Source: Micavibrio aeruginosavorus EPB
GTDB lineage: Bacteria > Pseudomonadota > Alphaproteobacteria > Micavibrionales > Micavibrionaceae
DNA: 64,000 nucleotides
Assembly (NCBI RefSeq): GCF_000348745.1
Contig: NC_020812.1
Coordinates: 1,559,444 to 1,623,443, forward strand
Direction of reading: 5' to 3'
Position 1 is the first letter of the stretch. Each line of letters opens with the position of its first letter. Positions 23,747-32,259 of this stretch are shown here, one piece after another. The notes under the pieces are model-generated. The model searched no databases. It was not told where the DNA came from and saw nothing but the letters and a program-made list of their open reading frames with translations. The position numbers were made by a program, and so were the translations under genes.

Positions 23747-24696
23747 TCCAGCCCCTCAAACAAAACGGTCGACAAATAGCGTTCGGCAAAGGATGGAATA
23801 ATCACAACGATCATTTTTTCCGCATTGGCGGGGTCTTTGGCCACCTGTATTGCCGCCCACAACGCCGCGCCGGACGAAATGCCGACGGGCAGCCCTTCGA
23901 CCCTTGCCACCTCACGCGCCATTTTGACGGCATCATCGTTTTCGACTTTGATGATTTTATCAATCAAATCGGTTTGCAGGATGGATGGCACGAAACCGGC
24001 ACCAATTCCCTGAATTTTATGCAGGCCCGGTTCACCACCGGACAAAACCGGGCTGGCCGCGGGTTCGACGGCGATGGTTTTAAAACCGGGATTGCGTTCC
24101 TTTAACACGCGCGACACGCCGGTCAACGTCCCGCCCGTCCCCACGCCGGAAATCAGAATATCGGCCATACCATCAGTATCATTCCAGATTTCTTCCGCCG
24201 TGGTCCGTTCATGAATGGCTGGATTGGCGGGATTATCAAACTGCCCGGGGATGAAACTGTCGGGATATTCGGCTTTTAATTCATCCGCCTTGGCAATTGC
24301 GCCCTTCATGCCCTTGTCCGCCGGGGTCAGGACCAGTTCCGCCCCCAACAGTTTCAGCATTTTCCGGCGTTCCACCGACATGCTTTCCGGCATGGTCAAA
24401 ATCAGGCGATATCCACGCGCCGCCGCGACAAAAGCAAGGGCAATGCCCGTATTCCCCGATGTGGGTTCGATCAAAACAGTTTTACCGGGTGTAATCTCCC
24501 CCGCGGCCTCCGCCGCGTCGATCATGGCAAAACCAATCCGGTCCTTAACCGACGCCAGCGGATTAAAAAACTCCAGCTTGGCCACGATGTCGGCGGTCAC
24601 ACCATATTTTTCCGACAGGCGTTTCAATCGCACGATGGGCGTTGCGCCGATCGTATCAATGACCGAGTCATAAATTTTTCCACGAAATTCGGTCAT
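23743..24696 (-). CDS. cysK: cysteine synthase A (O-acetylserine sulfhydrylase)
   Basis: A 317-residue PLP enzyme that makes cysteine from O-acetylserine and sulfide. The PLP lysine is Lys51 in [11 protein letters not shown], with the substrate loop TSGNTG and the phosphate-binding GVGTGGT. The ATG at 24696 is chosen because AGGAG lies just upstream; a start five codons earlier is less likely. It overlaps cysE by 4 bases and lies 15 bases after the DUF502 gene, so all three are probably one transcript. Confidence 0.96.
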   Translation of the reverse strand: MTEFRGKIYDSVIDTIGATPIVRLKRLSEKYGVTADIVAKLEFFNPLASVKDRIGFAMIDAAEAAGEITPGKTVLIEPTSGNTGIALAFVAAARGYRLILTMPESMSVERRKMLKLLGAELVLTPADKGMKGAIAKADELKAEYPDSFIPGQFDNPANPAIHERTTAEEIWNDTDGMADILISGVGTGGTLTGVSRVLKERNPGFKTIAVEPAASPVLSGGEPGLHKIQGIGAGFVPSILQTDLIDKIIKVENDDAVKMAREVARVEGLPVGISSGAALWAAIQVAKDPANAEKMIVVIIPSFAERYLSTVLFEGLE

Positions 24697-24711
24697 GCTT
24701 TGTCTCCTCAA

Positions 24712-25419
24712 CTATTTTTTCTTGCCGTTCCCGTTCTTCGGTTGCGGCGGGTTTGATGTGGGGTCCGGCGGGGTAATAATGCCGCCGGAAACAATCATCT
24801 TGATTGCGTCTTCAACATTCATTTCTAAGAAAATTAAGTCTTTACGCGGAATAAACAACAGGAAGCCCGATGTCGGGTTCGGCGTGGTGGGCAGGAACAC
24901 ATTCACCACCTCATCATCCGTTAAGCGCTGAACCTCGCCTTTGGTCGATCCGGTCACAAACCCCATCGCCCAAATGCCGGGACGCGGGTATTGAAACATG
25001 ACGGCTTCGCGGAAGGCTTGCGATTGCGCGCCCATCACCGTTTCAAAAACCTGTTTCGTGGCCCCGTACAACGTGCGGATAACGGGCATACGGTCAACAA
25101 TATATTCCGAAATATTGATGACCACACGGCCCATAAAATTCCGCGCGAACCACCCGATGGTGATAAAAAACGCCACCGCAATAATCAACCCCAACCCCGG
25201 CACCGCGGTTTGCGGGTAATAATGCGCGGGAATAATGGCCGACACTTGGCTGTCGATAAATTTCAGAAACACCCATGTCAGATACAGCGTGATTGAAATC
25301 GGCGCCGTCACCAAAATACCCGCAAGGAAATACCCGCGAATTTTTGCAAAGACGCTCAGATGGAACGGCTCACGCTCCTGCGGTTGGTTGGGGGTGGTTT
25401 GCGGCTGTTCGGTGGTCAT
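24712..25419 (-). CDS. DUF502 family membrane protein
   Basis: A 235-residue inner-membrane protein. Two transmembrane segments are clear, at about 31-57 (YFLAGILVTAPISITLYLTW) and 78-98 (GLGLIIAVAFFITIGWFARN), followed by the DUF502 signature region (MPVIRTLYGATKQVFETVMG) and a soluble C-terminal part ending in a Lys/Asn-rich tail. The ATG at 25419 has AGGAG about 9 bases upstream. Function is unknown across the family. It is the first gene before cysK-cysE. Confidence 0.87.
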   Translation of the reverse strand: MTTEQPQTTPNQPQEREPFHLSVFAKIRGYFLAGILVTAPISITLYLTWVFLKFIDSQVSAIIPAHYYPQTAVPGLGLIIAVAFFITIGWFARNFMGRVVINISEYIVDRMPVIRTLYGATKQVFETVMGAQSQAFREAVMFQYPRPGIWAMGFVTGSTKGEVQRLTDDEVVNVFLPTTPNPTSGFLLFIPRKDLIFLEMNVEDAIKMIVSGGIITPPDPTSNPPQPKNGNGKKK

Positions 25420-25527
25420 GCGCCACATCTCCTGAAAGACAAGGTGGAATTACGCGAAAAGGATCATGGAAAAGATACCATGTCCGCGCCCGATGACCAG
25501 TGCACATGCGCAAAACGCGCAAAAAGC

Positions 25528-25567
25528 GACCCCCTGAAGGTGTGTGGGCCTTCAGGGGGTCTTTTTT
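25528..25567. terminator. strong orphan terminator hairpin
   Basis: A perfect 13-bp stem GACCCCCTGAAGG / CCTTCAGGGGGTC with an 8-base loop is followed by T6 on the plus strand, with an A5 run to its left. No annotated gene ends here, so it either ends a short unannotated transcript or insulates the downstream island. Confidence 0.75.
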
Positions 25568-25714
25568 ATCGTGGGGCTTGGGGGAAGCTATCCACGGCGT
25601 TTGGTGTGTGAAGCATTTATTGGTGTGTGTGTATGGGGAGATACCAATAAACGCTATAATTCCAAACGTAAGGCGATATAAACCATAGTTTTCCATAGCG
25701 CGTCAACATTATTT

Positions 25715-25744
25715 TTGATAAAAAATAAGTTCCCACGCTATAAA
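25715..25744 (+). promoter_or_regulatory. probable sigma-70 promoter of the XRE-CDPS operon
   Basis: TTGATA (25715-25720), an 18-base spacer and TATAAA (25739-25744), each matching 5 of 6 consensus bases. The predicted start site is near 25751, about 60 bases before the regulator. Confidence 0.55.
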
Positions 25745-25813
25745 AAATAATGTATAACAGACCGACTAGCTAAAAACCGCAGGAAACTGCCCTTTTATGA
25801 GGTTTTGACGCAC

Positions 25814-26476
25814 GTGGCCATTACCGCAGACCAAATCCGCGCCGCCCGGGCCTTAAAAAACTGGAGCCAGGCCGATCTCGCCGAGCGAGTCGACATGGCC
25901 ACGCCGTCCATTGGCAACATCGAATCCGGCAAACACAACCCCACCCCCCAAACCCAAGCCGCCATTATCGAGGCGTTTGAAGATGCGGGGATTGAATTTA
26001 TTGATGGGGGTGTGCGGAAGAAACAAGACTTGGTTACCATTTTCGAAGGTGACGACTGCTATCTGAAATTATTGGACGATGTTTTTCGCACCTTGGCCAA
26101 ATCAAAGGGCGAAGTCCTTTTTAGCGGATCAGATGAAACGCGATCCCCGCCGGAAGTCATTGAAAAACTGCGTGCCATTCGCCGCTCTGGCATACGTATG
26201 CGCTCACTGGTCATGGAAAATGACACCTATTTAATGGGGAGTTTGGGCGAGTATCGGTATATGCCCAAATCCGTTTTCGTCGACAGCGACGTCAAAGTTA
26301 TTTTCGGTGACTGCATCGCTTATCTCGTAAGCTGGAAAGACGTTTGGAAGGTTATCATCCTTCGAGAGCCATCAATTTCCGCCGAAGCCACAAGGATTTT
26401 TGAGTTTTTCTGGTCTGTTGGACAAATTCCGACAACCTCCACAGCAGAGATTCTGTATGAGGAGAAAACCCAATGA
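25814..26476 (+). CDS. XRE-family regulator with C-terminal sensor-like domain
   Basis: A 220-residue protein from the GTG at 25814 (GAGG 11 bases before); a TTG at 25805 is possible. Residues about 5-60 form an XRE helix-turn-helix (IRAARALKNWSQADLAER), followed by the EDAGIEFIDGGVRKK linker common in alphaproteobacterial XRE proteins. Residues about 80-215 form a separate alpha/beta domain with EYRYMPKSVF and a late AYLVSWKDVWKVIILRE strand pair, resembling the effector domain of TrmB-like regulators. Its stop overlaps the start of the cyclodipeptide synthase gene (ATGA), so the two are coupled and it probably controls that gene. Confidence 0.78.
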   Translation: MAITADQIRAARALKNWSQADLAERVDMATPSIGNIESGKHNPTPQTQAAIIEAFEDAGIEFIDGGVRKKQDLVTIFEGDDCYLKLLDDVFRTLAKSKGEVLFSGSDETRSPPEVIEKLRAIRRSGIRMRSLVMENDTYLMGSLGEYRYMPKSVFVDSDVKVIFGDCIAYLVSWKDVWKVIILREPSISAEATRIFEFFWSVGQIPTTSTAEILYEEKTQ

Positions 26477-27192
26477 TGAAGGTTGCCCCCAAAAGCCTTT
26501 CCATCTGGAAAGAGTACAAAACCGCCTGCGTTGGCATTAGCATGCACAGCGAGAACCATGTTGGCGAAGCGTTGCATGGCATGTTGAATTGGGTTCAAGA
26601 AAATTTTGAGAACTGTATTCTCGATTTCTCTGACCTCCTGTATCGGCACAACTATATTTCGGCGGGATACAGCCCTGAAGTTGCATTTAAACTATCCCAA
26701 GAAGACGGGAGCAAATGGCTCCGCAATAACATGGATATAATCCAATCTATATCCATACCGACCAAAATTATACATTGGCAGACATGGCTGAATCATCCGG
26801 ACTTCATCCCAAATCTTAATCAGTTCCGCCATGCGTATAACACGCAACCGGCATTCCGCGACGCCTTACTGGGTGACGTATCAAAATTTTATAAGCGGAA
26901 AAATTCTGAACCGTCATCGGGTATCGAAAGCATAGAGAATTCTGTTGAATACATGCTGGAAGAGCTGGCAGCACACTCTATCCTTTACACAGAGCACCCA
27001 TCTGCCGTCATTTATCCAGGCAAGCAACACGAATCCTTTAAAATGGTTCGCGCCGGACAAGTTGCCTCTGTTCCGCAAGGCATCAAGAATTCAAAATATG
27101 TACGCATGATCGTCTATAATTTTGACAGCAAATGTACACACACCCCTGATGTACGCGGGGCCGAGACGTGCTTGATTAGTCAAGCCGCATAA
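26473..27192 (+). CDS. tRNA-dependent cyclodipeptide synthase, XYP type
   Basis: A 239-residue protein with the layout of cyclodipeptide synthases, which join two amino acids from charged tRNAs into a diketopiperazine. By comparison with AlbC (Ser37, Tyr178, Glu182, Tyr202), the likely equivalents are Ser23 in ACVGISMHSENH, Tyr160 and Glu164 in EYMLEEL, and Tyr181 in VIYPGKQ. Tyr-Pro after the last position and no Asn three residues after the serine place it in the XYP rather than the NYH subfamily. GGAG lies 8 bases before the ATG. The gene is more AT-rich than its surroundings, suggesting transfer. No P450 or oxidoreductase is adjacent. The product cannot be predicted. Confidence 0.82.
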   Translation: MMKVAPKSLSIWKEYKTACVGISMHSENHVGEALHGMLNWVQENFENCILDFSDLLYRHNYISAGYSPEVAFKLSQEDGSKWLRNNMDIIQSISIPTKIIHWQTWLNHPDFIPNLNQFRHAYNTQPAFRDALLGDVSKFYKRKNSEPSSGIESIENSVEYMLEELAAHSILYTEHPSAVIYPGKQHESFKMVRAGQVASVPQGIKNSKYVRMIVYNFDSKCTHTPDVRGAETCLISQAA

Positions 27193-27240
27193 AATATCTC
27201 TAAAACTAGCCCCTAATTCCCCACAAAAACATAACGCACT

Positions 27241-27282
27241 GGCGTGACATGATTTTCCTGTCACGCCATTTCTTTTGTTTTT
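27241..27282 (+). terminator. terminator of the XRE-CDPS operon
   Basis: A 9-bp perfect stem GGCGTGACA / TGTCACGCC followed by TTTCTTTTGTTTTTT. Confidence 0.85.
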
Positions 27283-27351
27283 TATGACGTTGACGTCAAT
27301 GCGATATGCGCCACGTTAGTCACGACGTTAAAGCCAGCATGGAGAAGGCCC

Positions 27352-27555
27352 ATGATTCATCTTGGCCCCGATGCGCCGGGCATCATTTTGTTTTCATCCA
27401 GTCTCAGCGCCATCATCGCATTCGGCACCGTGATGGCCTTGTGCATGACCATGGCTTTGGAACCCCTCGCCCCGCTGCGTGGGGAGGATGGACGGCCGGA
27501 CCCAAGCGTGACGATCCCGCAGGACCTGCCGGAGACAACGTTGAAGTTATATTGA
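27352..27555 (+). CDS. small membrane protein
   Basis: A 67-residue frame with a good ribosome binding site (GGAGAAGG 3 bases before the ATG). It holds one predicted membrane segment, about residues 10-35 (GIILFSSSLSAIIAFGTVMA), and a polar proline-rich tail. It stands alone between a terminator and tRNA-Lys. No family recognised. A longer overlapping frame from 27306 is less credible. Confidence 0.5.
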   Translation: MIHLGPDAPGIILFSSSLSAIIAFGTVMALCMTMALEPLAPLRGEDGRPDPSVTIPQDLPETTLKLY

Positions 27556-27572
27556 TGTTTGGGAAGAGAGGG

Positions 27573-27648
27573 TGGTGACTGCTCAGGGATTCGAACCCTG
27601 GGCCTACTGATTAAAAGTCAGTTGCTCTACCGGCTGAGCTAAGCAGTC
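27573..27648 (-). tRNA. tRNA-Lys (anticodon UUU)
   Basis: On the minus strand the 7-bp acceptor stem GACTGCT / AGCAGTC, the D arm (GCTC / GAGC), the anticodon stem ACTGA / TCAGT with loop CTTTTAA, and the T arm CAGGG-TTCGAAT-CCCTG all fold. The anticodon is TTT. The CCA end is encoded (27573-27575). Confidence 0.96.
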
Positions 27649-27745
27649 TTACCCGTTGCGAACGCCCCGTAGTGGCTGGGTGCGTATATTAGGCCGATGC
27701 AAAATATGAATACATGGGCCCTTCGTCAAGGTTTCTTTTCAAAAC

Positions 27746-27797
27746 AATCCCAAAGAACTGCATTTTTTTTGAAAATATTGGAATCTTTGGGATTTTT
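27746..27797. terminator. long-loop inverted repeat, probable coaD terminator
   Basis: Perfect 11-bp arms AATCCCAAAGA (27746-27756) and TCTTTGGGATT (27784-27794), with a 27-base AT-rich loop and a T-run on the plus strand. It lies 50 bases beyond the coaD stop. Reading on the minus strand it is followed by GTTTTG, so termination there is plausible but weaker. Confidence 0.5.
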
Positions 27798-27843
27798 CAG
27801 CCCCACAGCCCCACCCATACGGGGCGGAGCCGTGGCCCAAAGG

Positions 27844-28362
27844 CTATTTCAGGCCGAATTTGGCCTTCATCCGGGATTCGACATTGGGCGTCACCACACC
27901 CGATACATCCCCACCCAGCGAGCAGATTTCCTTCACAAAGGACGAGGATACGAACTGCCACTTGTCCGAGGCCATCAAAAACACGGTTTCAATGTCCGGG
28001 TTCAGCTTGGCGTTCATACCCGTCATCTGGAATTCGAATTCAAAATCCGACACGGCGCGCAAGCCCCGGATAATGCACGATGCCCCAACGTCACTGGCGA
28101 AATCAATCAACAGATTGCTGAACGGTCGTATTTCAATCTCGCAATATTTATCATGCATATTGGCGATATCGGTTTTCACCAGATCAATCCGTTCATCAAT
28201 GGTGAATAACGGCCCTTTGCGTACGTTCCCGGCCACGCCGATAATCAAACGGTCCACCATCTTGCTGGCGCGTTGAATAATGTGCAGATGCCCCTTGGTC
28301 AGCGGATCAAACGTGCCGGGGTAAACGCCGACGCGGTGTTTGCTATCCAGATCTTGGGTCAT
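27844..28362 (-). CDS. coaD: pantetheine-phosphate adenylyltransferase
   Basis: A 172-residue enzyme that transfers AMP to 4'-phosphopantetheine, the penultimate step of coenzyme A synthesis. It has the nucleotidyltransferase motif YPGTFDPLTKGHLHII near the N-terminus, the RGLRAVSDFEFEFQM substrate segment and VSSSFVKEI at the end of the active site. The ATG at 28362 follows AAAGGAAC and overlaps the Nudix stop by 4 bases; a longer frame from 28422 is non-homologous at its start. Last gene of gyrA-nudix-coaD. Confidence 0.95.
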   Translation of the reverse strand: MTQDLDSKHRVGVYPGTFDPLTKGHLHIIQRASKMVDRLIIGVAGNVRKGPLFTIDERIDLVKTDIANMHDKYCEIEIRPFSNLLIDFASDVGASCIIRGLRAVSDFEFEFQMTGMNAKLNPDIETVFLMASDKWQFVSSSFVKEICSLGGDVSGVVTPNVESRMKAKFGLK

Positions 28363-28820
28363 TTGCTTGTTCCTTTCAGATTCATTCCCATGTAACGCAC
28401 AGCCCCCAGGCCATCGCGCCACGCCCCATCACGAAGGAAATTGGGGAACACGATGTCCACCGCCTGTAATTCCTCGTGGGTGAAAAAACGCACTTCTTCA
28501 ACCGCACCGCCCTGGTCTACCCAGCCATCCTGAACCGCGCCGGATTCAATGGCACAGATGAAATGGACCTGTAACGTGTGAAACGTTTCAGCAGCGTCAT
28601 AATATTCGGATACGGCATACATATCGCCGACAGAAACGATCAGCCCCGTTTCCTCATACACCTCACGTCGGACGCAGGTTTTAATATCCTCGCCCAGATC
28701 GGCCCGCCCACCCGGCAGGGTCCAAAACGTGCCATCGCCATCCCCGCGCACCAAAAGCAGACGGCCCCGATCAACGATCAGGGCCCGTCCGGCAACTTGT
28801 GGCGCGGTGTATTTCGCCAT
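28359..28820 (-). CDS. Nudix hydrolase
   Basis: A 153-residue Nudix protein. The Nudix box GGRADLGEDIKTCVRREVYEETG is complete, with the metal-binding REVYEE core. It hydrolyses a nucleoside diphosphate linked to another group; the substrate is not predictable. Its ATG shares one base with the gyrA stop (TAATG), and its stop overlaps the coaD start (ATGA), so the three genes are translationally coupled. Confidence 0.92.
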   Translation of the reverse strand: MAKYTAPQVAGRALIVDRGRLLLVRGDGDGTFWTLPGGRADLGEDIKTCVRREVYEETGLIVSVGDMYAVSEYYDAAETFHTLQVHFICAIESGAVQDGWVDQGGAVEEVRFFTHEELQAVDIVFPNFLRDGAWRDGLGAVRYMGMNLKGTSK

Positions 28821-31561
28821 TATTCCTCAACCGGTGCGTCGGTATCGTTGGCCGGAGCCGCGGCGTCACCATCGATGGCGGCATCGTCCCCTTCCTCACG
28901 GATCAACCAGGCGACGGAGACGACTTTTTCACCCTCCGAAACCTTGAACAGGGTCACGCCCTGGGCGCTGCGGCCCGTGAAGCGGACGTCATGGACCGGC
29001 ATGCGGATCAATTGGCCCGCATCGGACACCAGCATCACTTCGTGTTCGTCCGTGACCGGGAATGTGGCGATCATTTCCCCGCCATTCTTCGCCGTCAGGG
29101 ACATGTTGGTCACACCCTGACCACCACGACCGGACAAACGGTATTCATAGGCCGATGTCCGTTTACCAAAGCCCTTGGCCGTCACGGTCAGCAGGAATTG
29201 TTCTTTTTCCTGCAATTCCTTGAAACGGGCCTCGGACAAGTCGATGTCGCCACCTTCAAATTCCACGCCCTCTTCGTCCGCGCCACGCAATTTGTTGGCC
29301 ATCTTCAGATAGGCCGTGCGTTCGTCGGCGGTCGCCTCAACATGGGTCAGGATGGACATGGAGATAACTTCGTCATCATCCTTGGCCAATTTCACGCCGC
29401 GCACACCGGTCGATGTCCGGCCCGAGAAGACGCGAACGTCATCAACGGGGAAGCGGATGGCCTTGCCCAGACGGGTGGCCAGCAGGATATCGTCGTCTTC
29501 GCGTGCGATTTTGACGGAGATCAGCTTCTCGCCCTCTTCCTCCAGCTTCATGGCAATCAGGCCATTGGAGCGGATGGAGCGGAAATCGGACAATTTGTTC
29601 CGGCGGACGTTGCCCTTGCTGGTCGCAAAGATAATATCCATCGTATCCCAGATTTCTTCATCTTCCGGCAGACGCATGATGACGGAGATATTCTCCCCCT
29701 CCTCCAGCGGCAGCATGTTGATGAGAGCCTTGCCCCGGGCCTGCGGCGTGCCCAGCGGCAATTGCCAGACCTTCAGCTTGTGCACGATCCCACGGCTGGT
29801 GAAGCAGAGCAACGGCGTGTGGGTCGAGGCCACGAACAGATCGGTTACGAAATCTTCGTCTTTCAGGCCCGTACCGCTGCGCCCCTTGCCACCACGGCGT
29901 TGCGCGCGATAGGTGTCCAGCGGAACGCGTTTGGCGTAACCGCTGTTGGTGATGGTCACCACCATTTCCTCACGCTGGATCAGATCTTCGATATCTTCTT
30001 CGAATTCCGCGTTGACGATTTCCGTGCGGCGCGGCGTGCCGAATTTGGTTTTCACCTCGATCAATTCGTTGGTCAGAACGGCCAACAATTTTTCACGGCT
30101 GCCCAAAATGGCCAGATATTCGGCGATGGCATCGGTGATTTCTTTCAATTCATCGCCGATTTTGTCGCGTTCCAGACCGGTCAAACGGTGCAGGCGCAGG
30201 TCCAGAATGGCTTTCGCCTGAACTTCGGACATTTGGTATGTCCCGGCACCATCGACCAGATATTCCGGATCGTCGATCAACGCGATCAACGGGGCGACAT
30301 CGCCCGCCGGCCAGCGCTTGGACAACAGTTTTTCTTTGGCTTCCGCCGGGTTCGGGGCGTTACGGATCACAGCGATGATTTCATCGATGTTCGCAACGGC
30401 CACAGCCAGACCGGCCAAAACGTGCGCCCGGTCACGGGCCTTGCCCAGTTCGTAAATTGTGCGGCGTGTAATGACCTCTTCGCGGAATTTCACGAAGGCG
30501 GAAATAAAATCGCGCAACAGCAAGGTTTGCGGGCGGCCATGGTTCAGGGCCACCATGTTGCACGGGAATGATGTTTGCAGTTGGGTATGTTTGTACAGCT
30601 GGTTCAAAACAACATCGGCGATGGCGTTTTTCTTCAGCTCGATAACAATACGAACACCGTCGCGGTCGGATTCATCACGAATTTCCGCCATGTCTTCAAC
30701 GATTTTTTCGCGACCCACTTCGCCCAGGCGTTCGAGCAAGCGGCCCTTGTTCACCTGATACGGCACTTCGTGCACGATGATGGCTTCGCGTTTGTCGCGC
30801 ATATCCTCAATCGAGCATTTCGCGCGCATCATGATGGACCCGTTACCGGTCATGTAAGCGGATTTAATGCCCATGCGGCCCAAAATTTGCGCCCCTGTCG
30901 GGAAATCCGGCCCATGAATGTGAGCCATCAAATCTTCGGTCGTCACATCCGGGTTTTCGACATAGGCACAGCACGCATCAATCACTTCGCCCAAATTGTG
31001 CGGCGGAATGTTCGTGGCCATACCAACGGCAATACCACCCGCCCCGTTGACGAGCAGGTTCGGAACGCGTGCCGGCAGAACGGTCGGCTCCAGCGTGGAT
31101 TCGTCGTAGTTGGGGCGGAATTCAACCGTGTCCTTGTCGATATCATCCAACAGGGCTTCGGCCGGTTTGGCCAGACGCGCTTCGGTATAACGCATCGCCG
31201 CAGCCGGATCGCCGTCCATGGAACCAAAGTTACCCTGACCATCAATCAACGGCAGACGCAGAGAGAAATCCTGCGCCATACGAACCATGGCTTCGTAAAT
31301 CGCGGAGTCGCCGTGCGGGTGGTATTTACCCATGACGTCACCGACGATACGTGCCGATTTCTTGTAGGATTTATCGGACGTGTACCCGCCCTCTTTCATC
31401 GCGAAGAAGATGCGGCGGTGAACCGGCTTCAAACCGTCGCGCACATCGGGCAGCGCACGGGACACGATCACGCTCATCGCGTAATCGAGGTAGGATTTCT
31501 TCATCTCGTCTTCGAGGGAAACGGTCGGGAGAATCGGATCCTGGGTCGCGGTATCGGTCAT
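28820..31561 (-). CDS. gyrA: DNA gyrase subunit A
   Basis: A 913-residue gyrase A. The catalytic tyrosine is Tyr125 in [10 protein letters not shown]. The quinolone-resistance region reads [15 protein letters not shown], with Ser86 and Glu90 at the positions of E. coli Ser83 and Asp87, the usual susceptible-type pattern. The C-terminal beta-pinwheel covers about 520-880 with the GyrA-box-like [11 protein letters not shown] short acidic tail ends the chain. First gene of the gyrA-nudix-coaD unit. Confidence 0.98.
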   Translation of the reverse strand: MTDTATQDPILPTVSLEDEMKKSYLDYAMSVIVSRALPDVRDGLKPVHRRIFFAMKEGGYTSDKSYKKSARIVGDVMGKYHPHGDSAIYEAMVRMAQDFSLRLPLIDGQGNFGSMDGDPAAAMRYTEARLAKPAEALLDDIDKDTVEFRPNYDESTLEPTVLPARVPNLLVNGAGGIAVGMATNIPPHNLGEVIDACCAYVENPDVTTEDLMAHIHGPDFPTGAQILGRMGIKSAYMTGNGSIMMRAKCSIEDMRDKREAIIVHEVPYQVNKGRLLERLGEVGREKIVEDMAEIRDESDRDGVRIVIELKKNAIADVVLNQLYKHTQLQTSFPCNMVALNHGRPQTLLLRDFISAFVKFREEVITRRTIYELGKARDRAHVLAGLAVAVANIDEIIAVIRNAPNPAEAKEKLLSKRWPAGDVAPLIALIDDPEYLVDGAGTYQMSEVQAKAILDLRLHRLTGLERDKIGDELKEITDAIAEYLAILGSREKLLAVLTNELIEVKTKFGTPRRTEIVNAEFEEDIEDLIQREEMVVTITNSGYAKRVPLDTYRAQRRGGKGRSGTGLKDEDFVTDLFVASTHTPLLCFTSRGIVHKLKVWQLPLGTPQARGKALINMLPLEEGENISVIMRLPEDEEIWDTMDIIFATSKGNVRRNKLSDFRSIRSNGLIAMKLEEEGEKLISVKIAREDDDILLATRLGKAIRFPVDDVRVFSGRTSTGVRGVKLAKDDDEVISMSILTHVEATADERTAYLKMANKLRGADEEGVEFEGGDIDLSEARFKELQEKEQFLLTVTAKGFGKRTSAYEYRLSGRGGQGVTNMSLTAKNGGEMIATFPVTDEHEVMLVSDAGQLIRMPVHDVRFTGRSAQGVTLFKVSEGEKVVSVAWLIREEGDDAAIDGDAAAPANDTDAPVEE

Positions 31562-31665
31562 TGTTCTACGGCCTTTATCAAAAACGGCGGAAACGCTTGG
31601 TTTTCTTGTGAAATTTCAAGGTCATTAAGTAGCATTTTTGCCACCTTCAAACAACGCCAAAATGG

Positions 31666-31693
31666 CAAAAAGCGGGGCTTTTCCAGCCCCGCA
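31666..31693 (-). terminator. terminator after the DUF2059 gene
   Basis: On the minus strand a stem GCGGGGCT / AGCCCCGC is followed by TTTTTGCC. It separates the DUF2059 gene from gyrA. Confidence 0.8.
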
Positions 31694-31727
31694 AAATCAC
31701 ACATAACGCATTGTAATTAAACGTATT

Positions 31728-32180
31728 TTATTCGGAACCCGCCGGGGCCGATGTCGCATTGATCCCAAAACGCTCATCCGCCAGCGCTTTATCCAACATA
31801 CGGATAATTTCCGGCTGTAATTTTTCCTGATAAATCGGCAGTTTTTGGGCCACGGCCTTGGCCTCGGGTGAACCGAAATAATCCACCATCGCCTGTAATT
31901 CCGCCGTGGTGAACAAATCCACCATCGTATCGACCGACATTTTTTCCAGGGCGGCATAATCGAACGCCTTGTCCACCATGGCGATAAAACGTTCCTGATC
32001 GGCCGGAGGCAGGTTGCGCGCCACTTGCTCAACAGCCTCGCTCACCTGTTCGCGGGCCGGGCGAATTTTGTGCATTTCAATTGCCAATTCGCGGCGTTTG
32101 GTCATATCCGCATCATCCTGTGCAAAGGCCGGGACGGACATGGCAAAAACGACAAAAGCGGACAGAAACAAGCGCAACAT
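31728..32180 (-). CDS. DUF2059 domain secreted protein
   Basis: A 150-residue protein with a signal peptide (residues 1-20, MLRLFLSAFVVFAMSVPAFA) and a helical DUF2059 domain, with the segment FTTAELQAMVDYFGSPEAKA that marks the family. It is periplasmic by prediction. The function of DUF2059 is unknown. It has its own terminator and lies between the tandem-HIT gene and gyrA. Confidence 0.88.
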   Translation of the reverse strand: MLRLFLSAFVVFAMSVPAFAQDDADMTKRRELAIEMHKIRPAREQVSEAVEQVARNLPPADQERFIAMVDKAFDYAALEKMSVDTMVDLFTTAELQAMVDYFGSPEAKAVAQKLPIYQEKLQPEIIRMLDKALADERFGINATSAPAGSE

Positions 32181-32259
32181 GGAGGGTCCCTTATCTGGCG
32201 GTGAAGTCCCCTATCATAGCGGCTTCCCCCCCAAATGTCACCCCAGCGCAATCGGCATC

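Larger units (their letters stand above)
25420..25813. other. 394-base gap between DUF502 and the XRE regulator
   Basis: No convincing gene. It holds the DUF502 upstream region, an orphan terminator hairpin (25528-25567) and an AT-rich promoter for the regulator-cyclodipeptide synthase pair (25715-25744). Short frames that cross the hairpin lack family features. Confidence 0.6.

Noticed and set aside
25360-25696. Short frames on both strands around the orphan hairpin
   Set aside because: They read through the terminator hairpin and have no ribosome sites or plausible composition.
28799-30571. 590-codon open frame antisense to gyrA
   Set aside because: gyrA is certain by its motifs. The antisense frame has unnatural Phe/Gln/His-rich composition and no domains.
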